Shown here: positions 49,701-59,489 of the stretch, piece after piece
How positions within the stretch are numbered: the first letter of the stretch is position 1
Layout: every line of letters begins with the position of its first letter
NCBI RefSeq assembly: GCF_026262505.1
Contig: NC_067207.1
Location: forward strand, 4,658,252 to 4,722,251
Direction of reading: 5' to 3'
From: Trichomonas vaginalis G3
Taxonomy: Eukaryota; Parabasalia; Trichomonadida; Trichomonadidae
Length of the DNA stretch: 64,000 nt
Notes under the pieces: generated by a model
What the model was told of the DNA's origin: nothing
The model's input: the letters and a program-made list of their open reading frames with translations, nothing else
The model's database searches: none
Made by a program: the position numbers and the translations under genes

Positions 49701-50238
49701 AAATGCAACATTTCATCCGGGAGATACATTCCAAATGGTATTTAATGACATAAGTTCTTTAGAATATGTTTATAGAGTTATGAGCATATATGATTTAATA
49801 TATCCTATAGGAGCTGTTTATACGTCTATGAATCCAATAAATCCAAACACTTTATTTGGTGGTAGATGGTATGAAATAGTTGACAGTTTTCCATTCTACA
49901 CTAATACGCAGTCAATGAAGATGGGAGGTTCAAAGAAAATAGGTATTGAAAACCTTCCTTCACATATGCATAGGTTCAGTGGAAGAACATCTGTGGAAGG
50001 AAACCATTCACATTCAATAACAAAAAGAGGTTATACAAATCTTGCAGCGGGTTCGGATAGACAGGGAATGCATAGATATGATATCACAACTGACCCCAAA
50101 GATGTTAGCACAGGTATTTTCTGTGGAACTGCAGGAAATCATACACATGTTGTAGCTGGTATTACAGACCCAGCAGGTAATGGAAAAGATTATATGCCTC
50201 CTTATATAACAATGCACGCTTGGATACGAGTTGGTTAA
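46725..50238 (+). pseudogene. Maverick phage-tail-fibre-like protein
   Basis: A long fibrous protein. The N-terminal part repeats a unit of about 50 residues (FDPxxTxCTMPFI...TVY). A helical middle follows, then copies of the motif KADKNHTHKSFTTV typical of bacteriophage tail fibres. The C-terminal domain reads YPIGAVYTSMNPINPNTLFGG, then HxH motifs (NHSHSI, NHTHVV) and MPPYITMHAWIRV. That arrangement is the phage baseplate/short-tail-fibre collar fold, where HxH pairs bind metal on a trimer axis (established for such fibres). The likely role is a virion spike or receptor-binding fibre. A roughly 190-bp segment containing the KADKNHTHK motif is directly repeated 448 bp apart (48852 and 49300). 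This copy is not intact. Confidence 0.8.
48852..49520 (+). repeat. Direct repeats inside the fibre-like gene
   Basis: A segment beginning gctgacaagaaccatacaca at 48852 recurs, nearly unchanged for about 190 bp, at 49300. A third partial copy starts near 49065. The units carry the KADKNHTHK motif and a following stretch to LDKKADK, so the fibre can lengthen or shorten by unequal exchange. Confidence 0.85.
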
Positions 50239-50257
50239 AATCTTTAACTTTACATAA

Positions 50258-51342
50258 ATGAGCTTGAAAGAAGTATTCGAACAACATCCATGGAGGTCAT
50301 TTAAGAAGTTCAATGAAGCTGCAAAGAGTTCGGGATTTACTAACAGAGCTGAAGTGAAAAGGTTCTTTGACAAAAATGTTGTACATCAAACAAAAATAAA
50401 TCCTTACGACTACTTTTTACCAATTTACTCCAACACTCCTGACGCATACCAATTTGACACTCTCATTCAAAGCAGAAAAGGAGGACATAAACCATTCCTC
50501 ATCTTCATAAATGTTAACACTCGTAAAGCATATGCGTATATAATGAGAAATAAAGGAACTCATGAAGTGTTAAGAGTTTTACAAAAGTTTGTAGCAGAAC
50601 ATAGCCCAAGTATTTTAACATCAGACCAAGACGGTGCATACCTCAGCAACGAAATCACAGAATTTCTCATTAAGCATAACATAACTCACTACACTACTGA
50701 AGACCATAACCATAACATACTCGGTATCATTAACCGCTTCATAAGGACTCTCAGAGATTTAAATCAAGAGCGAGACTTTACCGAAGAAACAATGAAACAT
50801 TTTCTCGAAGTATATAATTCCTCAACACATTCTACAACAGGACATACACCAAATTCAATGACAAACAACAAGAAGAAAAGTATATACAAAAGAAACGAAG
50901 CCAAACACAAAATATCAGAAATTCAACACAATTTACTCTCATTCCTGGTACAAAAGTTCGTGTAGTTCTTGACGACAAACCATTGACAAAGAAACGTTTA
51001 AGGTTAAGTCGAAATTATTATATCGTAGACTCTACGCAAGGTAATGGATATCTTATAAAAGCTGCTGACGACTCCATAGCATTTTACCCTCGACATAAAT
51101 TAGTCGAAAGTAGTAATGGCAAACTTGCTGAAACCATTGACGAAGCAAAGCGAGGAGTGGTTATTGAAATACTTGACTATAACACAAACGATGACACTTA
51201 TAAAGTAAGATATGAAGGAGGCGTTGAAGATGTTATACCATCTAAGAACTTGAGAGAATCTAAACCAACTCATCTGGGACCATTAGAGCGGGAGTACTGG
51301 AAAGATAAAAACATGCCAGAAAGAATAAGAAAATTCTTCTAA
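50258..51342 (+). pseudogene. Maverick retroviral-type integrase
   Basis: Integrase core of the rve/RNase H-like fold. FDTLIQSRKG begins the first catalytic strand, TSDQDGAYLSNEI is the second Asp region, and NRFIRTLRDLNQERDF with TGHTPNSM follows as in Maverick and Ty3-type integrases. A downstream segment (VVIEILDYNTNDDTYKVRYEGG) resembles a chromo- or Tudor-like domain, as Polinton integrases often carry. The enzyme would insert the element DNA, making a 6-bp target duplication. This copy is not intact. Confidence 0.85.
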
Positions 51343-51369
51343 ACTTTTTCGTTGGATGTAAATCAGACA

Positions 51370-51430
51370 AAAATATAATTTAGGTGAAGAGGTGAGATTC
51401 ACCTGTTTTCTCACCTCTTTTTCACCTCTT
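51370..51430 (-). promoter_or_regulatory. AGGTGA/TCACCT 3'-end cassette
   Basis: On the minus strand, repeated AGGTGA units, a complementary TCACC pair and an A/T run (aaattatattttt) cover the stop region of the gene at 51422. It has the same layout as the TIR copy at 42081. Confidence 0.6.
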
Positions 51431-51832
51431 GAACTTTTTATAACATTCGGTCATAACTTCATCAATTTCATTTAAATCACGATTTAAAAACTCATTGACT
51501 TCATCTTCAACCGTGTCATCTTGTAATAAGAATATTTTCTTTAGTTTCATGTCAACATCCCGAACAGCACAAAGGATAAAATCATATTCATTTCTTCCGT
51601 TAAACATACTTTTTCTTTCTCGTTCATCGTTAAATAAATTATTGAAAATATAAACAGCGGTGTAAAAGTTATGTACTGTGTTAAATGTTGAAGCTTCACC
51701 TATTTTAGATTTTAGGATTCTTTTAGTAAGTAAATTGTTATCGTTCTTTCTCTTTTCCTTATCGTTCATGTCGAATCTGTCGAACCACATATCCTGTATT
51801 TCATCGAATTTACGAACTATAGAATCCGTCAT
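51422..51832 (-). CDS. Maverick protein of unknown function
   Basis: 136 residues, ATG at 51832, mostly helical and strongly charged (FDEIQDMWFDRFDMNDKEKR; an acidic end with DDTVEDEVNEFLNRD). No motif recognised. The AGGTGA cassette overlaps its 3' end. Confidence 0.6.
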   Translation of the reverse strand: MTDSIVRKFDEIQDMWFDRFDMNDKEKRKNDNNLLTKRILKSKIGEASTFNTVHNFYTAVYIFNNLFNDERERKSMFNGRNEYDFILCAVRDVDMKLKKIFLLQDDTVEDEVNEFLNRDLNEIDEVMTECYKKFKR

Positions 51833-51928
51833 TTCCCTGGTTAATGAGGGTAATCATTATTAATTTTTTCATATAATTTGTCCATATGATTTTCATCGAC
51901 GTTTCCGGAAAGCATTTAATTAAAGCAA

Positions 51929-51987
51929 AAATATATTATAGGTGAAGAGGTGAGATGTCACCTCTTTTTTCACCTTTCTCACCCCAG
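51929..51987 (-). promoter_or_regulatory. AGGTGA/TCACCT 3'-end cassette
   Basis: Taggtgaagaggtgagat followed by tcacctctttttt and tcacc, read here on the plus strand. In the minus-strand sense it lies directly after the 321-residue gene. Compare 42081 and 51370. Confidence 0.6.
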
Positions 51988-51991
51988 TTTT

Positions 51992-52957
51992 TCACAAGCG
52001 TTTTACATGAATTGTACGATGTATATTTGAAATCCTAAACAATTTCGTAGCTTCTATTTCTTCTGTCAGTATGTCAAAAGTTTTAACAATGCCGAAAGTT
52101 TCTTTATATTTCTTCTTGACGTCAGATAGAAGGAAATCGTCAGCAGTTGGATAGTTTTTGTTCAGAAATGCTAACATGTCCATTTTATTTTCTGCTGGCT
52201 TTTCTGCTTCTTTCTTTAAGTCTGCATAGTCGTTTCGCATTCTTTCTATCTCTTTGACGGAGTAGTTATATTTCCTAATTGCTGCTTTACATTTAGAACA
52301 TTGCGGATTCATTTTTGCGTTATATTCTGAAACCTTACCTGCTAAAACAACTAAGGCGTCAATGGTTTTCTTTAACTCAAAAGCAGTTGGTCTTATCTGT
52401 TCGTTCCATATTTTACCTCTTCTATCTTTATCTCTTATCTGCCATACACATTCAGCAACTAACGAAACAAAGTTATCGTAGGTCTTAAACTCCCCGGATT
52501 TATATATGTCAGAAACATTCTTATATACCATGTCGCAATCTTTGTCCATAACCTTATGGTTGCAATGAAATCCTAGAAACTCATAGTTTACCTTTCGAAT
52601 GAACTTCTTTATTTCTACTGAGTCAGTTGGTTTCACTTCTATTTCATCGAATTCAGGAATAGTTAGTTTTTGATGCTGAATTTCAGGTAGTTTAGGTAAA
52701 TGGTCAATAATGTCCTGCATTTCATAAAGATACTGTTCATTTGTTTCATCTTTCGCACTACAGTCTAAATTACTTGTTAAAAGTTCTTGCTTTATCTTCT
52801 GGATTTTTGTTTCGAAAGTATATGAAGAAGGAATGAAGCTTTTCATCTCTACTAACATAGATGTTGGATTCATGACTAACGAGTTTGGTGAAGTTGTTGT
52901 GGACAGAGTCCCGCCGTTCGCGGCTTGAATTGTTGTTGTGCCGATTGTTGAAATCAT
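51992..52957 (-). CDS. Maverick protein of unknown function, CxxC motif
   Basis: 321 residues, ATG at 52957. Ser/Thr-rich N-terminus (TLSTTTSPNSLV), a helical body and a single CSKCK motif near residue 220 followed by a charged coiled-coil segment (SVKEIERMRNDYADLKKEAE). One CxxC alone is not enough to call zinc binding, unless it works as a dimer. A GC-rich mini-hairpin (52913-52924) lies in the N-terminal codons. No family recognised and no break seen. Confidence 0.6.
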   Translation of the reverse strand: MISTIGTTTIQAANGGTLSTTTSPNSLVMNPTSMLVEMKSFIPSSYTFETKIQKIKQELLTSNLDCSAKDETNEQYLYEMQDIIDHLPKLPEIQHQKLTIPEFDEIEVKPTDSVEIKKFIRKVNYEFLGFHCNHKVMDKDCDMVYKNVSDIYKSGEFKTYDNFVSLVAECVWQIRDKDRRGKIWNEQIRPTAFELKKTIDALVVLAGKVSEYNAKMNPQCSKCKAAIRKYNYSVKEIERMRNDYADLKKEAEKPAENKMDMLAFLNKNYPTADDFLLSDVKKKYKETFGIVKTFDILTEEIEATKLFRISNIHRTIHVKRL

Positions 52958-53039
52958 ATCTTTACATACAAAATAAAAAAATAAATAAAAATAAAACTAA
53001 CGTTATTTTTCTATCTTAAGGAAATTCATGAAAATTCAT

Positions 53040-53101
53040 GAGGGTGAGAAATTAGGTGAAAAAAGAGGTGACATCTCACCTCTTCACCTATAATATATTT
53101 T
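53040..53101 (+). promoter_or_regulatory. AGGTGA/TCACCT cassette
   Basis: Plus-strand sense copy: aggtgaaaaaagaggtgaca, tctcacctcttcaccta and taatatatttttt. No plus-strand gene is recognised immediately upstream, so this copy may be left over from a lost gene or act in another way. Confidence 0.55.
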
Positions 53102-53170
53102 TTGGTCATTTACACTCATTTACGAAGAAGTTATGACAAAGCATTTACGAAGAAGTTATGACAAAGTCAC

Positions 53171-53233
53171 GAGGGTGAAAAAAGAGGTGAGAAAACAGGT
53201 GACATCTCACCTCTTCACCTAAATTATATTTTA
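53171..53233 (+). promoter_or_regulatory. AGGTGA/TCACCT cassette
   Basis: A second plus-sense copy 70 bp after the preceding one, with three GGTGA units, tctcacctcttcacct and aaattatatttta. Confidence 0.55.
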
Positions 53234-53459
53234 GGTCAAAGCTTCCACGAGAGAAAAGATTCCTCATTCGCTAAGGATTCCAAAAATGAAAAAATCATTG
53301 ATTTCGGCTGAGAAAAAACAGCAAAACCCTTCTTCCACGGGAACAAAGAAATAAAGAAGAAATAAAGTAAATTTTTTATTTATTCCCGTGGAAGATAGAG
53401 CACTTTTATGACACTTTTTATTCACGACAAACAAGACAAATAAAGAAAATAAGAAAATA

Positions 53460-53540
53460 CGGCGCTGTCGCGGTTCGAACCACAGACCTTGACCCCTCCA
53501 TAACACCACCTTAGACCACTGTGCTACGTAGCCTGTCGAC
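53460..53540 (-). other. tRNA-like unit with RNA polymerase III boxes
   Basis: On the minus strand TAGCACAGTGG (53516-53526) matches the A box and GGTTCGAACC (53472-53481) the B box, at ordinary tRNA spacing. However, I cannot pair a full acceptor, anticodon or T stem, so it is not a functional tRNA by eye. It could be a degraded class II (Leu/Ser-like) tRNA or a Pol III promoter relic. Confidence 0.4.
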
Positions 53541-53574
53541 ATAAGATTTTATAAATTGCATATTTGACGTAAAT

Positions 53575-53949
53575 TTATTTCCATCTGGCTTCCCACTGCA
53601 TAAGATATTCATACGTGTTTGTAAGACATTCATTAAACTTCTTTTCTATTGCATCTAATCTTGCGTTATTTTTTTCAATAACTTGTCTGTATTCTTCATC
53701 ATCTCCAGCAGTGTTTGGGTCTTCACGTTTAAAATATTCATTGTTAACCAATTTTTTATCTACAAATTTTATTAGTGTTTGATTCACTTCGTTATGATAA
53801 CGGTCATATTCTTTCAATACGTAAGTGAAGACAAAATGCGTCGTACCTTCAATCTTAAAGCTTAAAGAACTTTCAACACAGTTTTGAGGGTCTGTCAGTG
53901 CGTCAATGAGATAGTATTCGAAGTCAGTCAATAATCTTTTTAAAGTCAT
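53575..53949 (-). CDS. Maverick protein of unknown function
   Basis: 124 residues, ATG at 53949. Alpha/beta N-terminal half and a predicted coiled coil in the C-terminal third (YRQVIEKNNARLDAIEKKFN). No family recognised. Divergent from the KilA-N gene with a T/A-rich spacer between. Confidence 0.6.
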   Translation of the reverse strand: MTLKRLLTDFEYYLIDALTDPQNCVESSLSFKIEGTTHFVFTYVLKEYDRYHNEVNQTLIKFVDKKLVNNEYFKREDPNTAGDDEEYRQVIEKNNARLDAIEKKFNECLTNTYEYLMQWEARWK

Positions 53950-54056
53950 TTCATACAGGATAAAATTTAATGTTGTGAAGAAATAGTGTTTATCTCAGAA
54001 AAAATAAAGTTAGTTTTTATTTTATTTATTTTTTTATCCTGTATGTAAGAACAGTA

Positions 54057-54884
54057 ATGTCAACATTAGAGAACACAACAACTGCTATCGTTCATGAAGC
54101 CATAAATGAAGAATACGAATACATACAATATAACAAACAATTGAGACTCATTCGTTCAGTCAAAGATGATATGTATCAAATGCAAAGTATAATGAACGCT
54201 CTTCGTTCTACAAAGCAAGCATATCATTGGTTTGAAAACCAACAGGCAAAAGAACTTTTAGAAGAATTTCCTCATATGATTGCTTCCCTCGGAAAACCGA
54301 GGGAAGAGATTCCGTACGAAAATCGCAAGAATTTGGCACCTGGTTTGAAAGGTTATTATGTTCATAGACTTTTAGTAAATGCTGTAGCAATGTGGGCTTC
54401 ACCTCGTTATGCTTGTTATATTTTCATGATGTTAGATGAACTATATAAAGCAGAACGTGGAGAGATGGAAAAGAAACTTCAAGCAAAAGATGAAGTCATT
54501 GAATCCAAAGACAAAAGCATACAGAAAAGAATACCACGTTCAGTACCAAAAGGAAAGGAAAAGAGTTATAAGTATATGATTTATACTGAAGAGTTGGAGA
54601 AAGAAGAAGATAGAGATATGGTTATGTTGCATTTAGTCAGAAGAAACAACAAAAGCTTTTACGACCTTGCTAAAATATATAAATCTGACAGAAACTGGTT
54701 CTATCGTGAAAACTTACCGATTTCAATGACACCGAATGAGCAAATAAAAGAAATTGTCAAAAATACTCTTCCTCAAACACACTATGACATCAAAGGTTGC
54801 ACAATACTTACCTTCAAAGAAGACTTAACATTACTGAAGGAAAAAATAACAGAATATTTCGATAACTTCAAAGAGGAAGAATGA
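54057..54884 (+). CDS. KilA-N domain protein
   Basis: 275 residues, ATG at 54057. The block LKGYYVHRLLVNAVAMWASP (about 98-117) continuing to CYIFMMLDELY is the core of the KilA-N DNA-binding domain of phages and large DNA viruses. A charged coil (about 130-160) and a second domain (KYMIYTEELEKEEDRDMVML; NRNWFY-like turn) follow, as in viral KilA-N/Bro proteins. The likely role is DNA binding or regulation of element genes. A 10-bp-arm hairpin with loop aaaa (54283-54306) lies in the coding sequence. An AGGTGA cassette follows the stop. No break seen. Confidence 0.82.
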   Translation: MSTLENTTTAIVHEAINEEYEYIQYNKQLRLIRSVKDDMYQMQSIMNALRSTKQAYHWFENQQAKELLEEFPHMIASLGKPREEIPYENRKNLAPGLKGYYVHRLLVNAVAMWASPRYACYIFMMLDELYKAERGEMEKKLQAKDEVIESKDKSIQKRIPRSVPKGKEKSYKYMIYTEELEKEEDRDMVMLHLVRRNNKSFYDLAKIYKSDRNWFYRENLPISMTPNEQIKEIVKNTLPQTHYDIKGCTILTFKEDLTLLKEKITEYFDNFKEEE

Positions 54885-54935
54885 AGTCACGACAACATTA
54901 ACGAAGAAGTCACGACAACATTAACGAAGAGAGAA

Positions 54936-54986
54936 TGAGGTGAAAAAACAGGTGATATCTCACCTCTTCACCAAAAATATATTTTT
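54936..54986 (+). promoter_or_regulatory. AGGTGA/TCACCT 3'-end cassette after KilA-N
   Basis: Aggtgaaaaaacaggtgata, tctcacctcttcacc and aaaaatatattttt, starting about 50 bp after the KilA-N stop. Between the stop and the cassette the phrase aagtcacgacaacattaacg is tandemly repeated. Confidence 0.6.
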
Positions 54987-54988
54987 GG

Positions 54989-55462
54989 TTAAATAGCTTC
55001 AGGGTCAATTTCTTCAACCATTTCACTTCCTTCGTCAATGTCAATTGAAGCTTCTTCAACCTTTGGTAAGAACTTTTGTATAACATCTTTGTTCGTTATT
55101 GTCTTCAGAGATGAAGGATAATATTTCACAGATGTTTCACCCTTCTTATATTCTTTCTGTTCGGAAAGATTCATAGCAATACTGAAGAAGTCAATGTTGG
55201 AGTTCTTTATGACAGTATAGTGTGTATCTTTGACATTCACGAAGAAACCCTTTTGTTTCAAAACTACTGCTAACTCTTGTGAAGTATAACGTTTGCGGTC
55301 AATGACGATAGCTAATGGTCTGACATACTGACCAAACTTAGATTCTTTCACAAACTTCTTGTTAAAGATAACATTAACGTTTGAAGCATTATTGAACTCA
55401 TTCTTGATGGCAGTAGCGAGAGCATTGTATGAAAAGAACTTGCAATCTTGCATGTGTTTCAT
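54989..55462 (-). CDS. Maverick protein of unknown function
   Basis: 157 residues, ATG at 55462. Alpha/beta fold, basic in the middle, with a strongly acidic C-terminus (VEEASIDIDEGSEMVEEIDP). No family recognised. Shares the upstream spacer with the polymerase gene. Confidence 0.6.
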   Translation of the reverse strand: MKHMQDCKFFSYNALATAIKNEFNNASNVNVIFNKKFVKESKFGQYVRPLAIVIDRKRYTSQELAVVLKQKGFFVNVKDTHYTVIKNSNIDFFSIAMNLSEQKEYKKGETSVKYYPSSLKTITNKDVIQKFLPKVEEASIDIDEGSEMVEEIDPEAI

Positions 55463-55553
55463 TAAAATAAAAATATTAAATTATTTTGAAAAATAACTTA
55501 AAAAAAATCTAATCTAATTTTTTCAAAAATATTTTTTTTATTTCCTACTAAAG

Positions 55554-58500
55554 ATGTATCGGAAGTTGTCTAAGTTAGAACACTCGGAAATAAAACAACT
55601 TCTTACAGAAGCTAATATAGATGTTGCAAAGCATTACGCAACAAACAAAAAAGCACTCGCTGACTTCATTAAAGACTATAATGGTGCAATAAGTTATGAT
55701 AGAATTCATGAGTTCATAAAGCCGCAACGCGGCGAGGACGAAGTCCATGCAAGAGCATTTCCTTTAAATGACATTGCTATTGACTTATATCATAGACGTT
55801 CAGTACCTCATGAAGTAAGAAGAGAGATGTTTGACATAACAAATGCAAACGTTGGTGAAACAAGAAGAGCTGTACCTCATGAAGTAAGAGAGAGATGTTT
55901 GACATAACAAATGCAAACGTTGGTGAAACACGAAAGAGAGATGACACACTGAAACAACAGAGAAGAGAGATGTTTAAAAGTGCTATAGAACAAGTTCGCA
56001 AAGCTAACGATGTCATTCGTTCCATTGACGACAAACCAAAAGAAGGTGAGAGATGGTTAAAGAAAGATGAAGAGAATAGGAAGAGAAATGTGAAGTCAGG
56101 CAATAGACTCATTGACTTTAACATCGAAGCTTTAGATGAACCAAACAGAGACTACTTACACAAACATTTCGGTAAGGTTTTCATGAGACTCTTAGAGAAA
56201 ATTAAAATAAACTCGCAACAGAGATGGATGGTATGTTATAAACTTGGTGGAAAGTATGAATGTTCTACGTTAAACCTCAATAATATTGGAACATTACTAC
56301 ATCAGCTCTTGAAGGAGAACTTTATATCAGAGATAGAAGCAAATGCTGCAGGTATTGTTGAAATGCACTATGACTTCTTCTTGACAAACATAAAGAATCT
56401 TACCGAAATAAAGATGTATGATTTAACAGAATATGAAGGCTTAACGATGTCAGATGTAAAGAAAGGCAAACCAAAAAAGAGACCATATAGAGATGAAAGC
56501 ACACTGACAAATGACCAGAAAGCCATTTTGGAAGCTCTTAAGCAAACAGGAAACCCAGCACTTATAGAAAGCTTTTGGAAAGATAATGGTGAAAAGAAGT
56601 TTTATAAGAAGAGAAGCGGTCAGTTCTGGAAGTATCTTTGCACATTACCTATAAATCTTGAACGCTACCAAATCTTCAATGAACTGAACAAAAGAACTGC
56701 AACACTTATGACAGAGGACAATTGTTTCGTTTATGCTTGCATTCAGGCTGGAGTAAATGAAGAAACTATTGACCACATGAGAGAAGTCATTCGTGTTAGA
56801 GACTTTCCTCAAAGTAAAGTACAAGAAATTTCCGATTCAACAGGTATAGCATTTAATGTTACCATTGGTTATTTCAATGACTCAAGACATAATGAAATAA
56901 AGAGATATATACCAAAAGAATGCGAAACTGTTAGAACTATTGACTTACTTCTTGTTGAAGACCACTACATGCTAAATGAAAGATTACCAATGACAACATA
57001 CTTCATTCGAAACTATATAGAAATCTTGAAGGAGTGTGGTGGAATGAACATTGAGAAACAGATGAAAATATTACAAAGAAGAAGATAAATATGTAGTTCG
57101 CATGGATAGAATACACCGCTATGGGATGTTATGAAAACATTGTGGGAGTGCAAATATTTTGAACCTATTTCTTATGGAGAACTTTTCACATATACGACTG
57201 ACTTATATAAACAGAACCTTGCACCATTTTAAAGATTTGACATATGCTCCAAAGTATTGTGTACAACTGAAGAAGAAAGCAGAGTCAAAAGAAGTAAATA
57301 AAGCTAAATGTAAGTTCATACCTGAGCACGTTTTCTTTGCTGACTTTGAGTGTAGTACGGATGGCTTTCATAAAGCTTTTAACATCTGTTATGACAGTGA
57401 AGATGGTTCAGTTAGTGAAAGTATTTGGGGTCAAAACTGTGCAACAGAATTTTTGGAAAGACTTCCTGACAAGAGTTTAATATATTTCCATAACCTCAGT
57501 TATGACATAAACTTCATCTTAAGACACATGACAGAAGTGAAAGGAACTCCCATCATTAAAGGTTCACGAACAATGCAAATAACTGGTTTATATAAAGGAA
57601 GGGCAATTATTATAAAACTCTTACAGTGTTATAAATAAGAAGCTTAAACTATTTCCTGCTATGTTTAACTTACAAACAGGACCGAAAGAAGTATTTCATA
57701 TAACTACTACAGCAGTGTTTTGTTAGCAAATGACAACAGAACTGGTGTCATTTCTGAAGCATGTAAGTTTATCCATGATGCAGATACATTTATGAAGAAC
57801 ATAGATTCCATCAAAGTTGCAGAATAGATGAAAACCACTTCGACTTAGAAAAATATAGCACGTTTTACTGCAAACAAGATGTAAGAATTTTAAGAGAAGG
57901 TTTTGTAAAGTTCCGCAATGACTTATTGAAAGAGTTTGATTTAAACGTTTATGACTACGTTAGTATTTGTTCTATTGCTAACAAATTGTTTGAGAACAGA
58001 GTATACTTCCCGAATGGAAATCTTTATGACCTCTCAAATAAACCAAGAGAATTTATTTCGAGATGCATTCAAGGTGGAAGATGTATGTTGTCAGATAATG
58101 AAACAAAAGAGCAAAAAGAAACTCATTGCTGACTTCGACACTGTTTCATTATATCCTTCAGCTATAGCAAGACTTTATACTTTAGAAGGTATTCAAAAGT
58201 ATTGAAGGAAGAAATGTTAGCACAGAGTATCTCATGAGACATTTATTCGATGATGACCAAAAGGAACCCATTGGTGAAAAGTTTATGTCTGGCTTCTTTG
58301 TTCTCATTAAGATAACAGAGATTGGTATACCCAGACACTTTCATTTAATAGTTTGCGACCCTGAACTAAATCCAGAACTTAACGTTCCAAGAAGTTCAAA
58401 CACTTGCTGTCTCATGTATGTTGACCATATAACATTACAAGACCTCATAAAATATCAATGTGTCAAATGTGAAGTGTTGCAAGGATACTATTACGATGGA

Positions 58501-59352
58501 AACAGAGATATGAGAATAAGAGATGAAGTAAAGAAGTTGTTTGAGTTAAGGTTAAAGTATAAGAAAGAAGGAAACCCCTTACAAGAAATTATAAAACTCA
58601 TTCTGAACAGCATTTATGGCAAAACTATTCTATCTCCTATTGAGTCAAAAATAACCATAGTAAATGACAAAGATGCTATAAGATATGCTATAAGAAATTA
58701 CAACCATATAGTGAAGTTCGAAGGTTTGGATGGTTCAGATAAAACTATTTTCAAGCTAACGAAAAGCATTTGCAGACACTTTAACTTCTGTCCACTTGGT
58801 GTTAATATTCTGTCTATGTCAAAACGTATTATGAATGAAGTATTCTGTACTGCTGAAGATATGGGTCTTCAAATCTTTTACCAGGATACCGACAGTATGC
58901 ACTTATATAATGAAGACATACCAAAGCTTGCAGCAGAGTTTAAGAAGAGATATGGTCGCGAACTTATAGGAAAGAACCTTGGTCAATTTCATAGCGACTT
59001 TGCAGAAATAACACCTGGAAAACAAAGTTTAGCTTATAAAAGTATTTTCTGTGGAAAGAAGACCTACATAGACTTACTCACTAACGATTTAAATGAAGTT
59101 GCATTTCACTGCAGAATGAAAGGCGTGAAGCAAGATGTTATTGCTTTAACCGCTAATGAAATGTTTCCTGAAGCTATACAATGCTATTACAATGAAGATA
59201 AGAACATTCACATACCTGTTGGAACATATGACAAAGACTCTGAGTTCAGTTTAATGAAACTTTACAAAGCACTTTATGATGGTCAAGAGATTGCATTCGA
59301 CTTATGTAAGTCATGTCAACCTTGCTTTGCTGAAAAGTTCAACTTTCAATAA
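55554..59352 (+). pseudogene. polB: Protein-primed family B DNA polymerase of the Maverick
   Basis: The longest gene region of the element. Landmarks in order: an N-terminal part of about 500 residues found in Polinton polymerases; an exonuclease block with FADFECS near 57340; palm motif A (DFDTVSLYPS) near 58130; motif B (NSIYGKTI) near 58610; motif C (YQDTDS) near 58880; and a C-terminal thumb region. A protein primer is inferred from the family. It would copy the linear element from its ends. This copy is not intact: a handful of breaks, so it is a fossil. Two GC-rich mini-hairpins (55721-55733 and 55736-55746) sit in the N-terminal coding part. Confidence 0.88.
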
Positions 59353-59489
59353 CGACTAAAACAAGCTTTATTCGTAAGTTGAAGTTCTGAGGTCATTTAT
59401 TTTTGTCAGCAATGAGGTCATGAATGAGGTCATTTATTTTTGTCAGCAATGAGGTCATTCGTGATAAAAATAAAGCTAGCGTAGATTTT

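Larger units (their letters stand above)
52958..53574. other. Maverick spacer with cassettes, a hairpin and a tRNA-like unit
   Basis: The longest non-coding stretch of the element. It contains two AGGTGA cassettes (53040-53101 and 53171-53233) separated by a direct repeat of catttacgaagaagttatga (near 53109 and 53140), a 12-bp inverted repeat (53332-53343 with 53383-53394, loop 39 nt, A/T-rich) and the tRNA-like unit at 53460-53540. The two cassettes here do not follow a recognised plus-strand gene. Confidence 0.7.

Noticed and set aside
53264-53542. Minus-strand ORF of 92 codons in the Maverick spacer
   Set aside because: It is a read-through of the tRNA-like unit and an A/T-rich hairpin; not a plausible protein.
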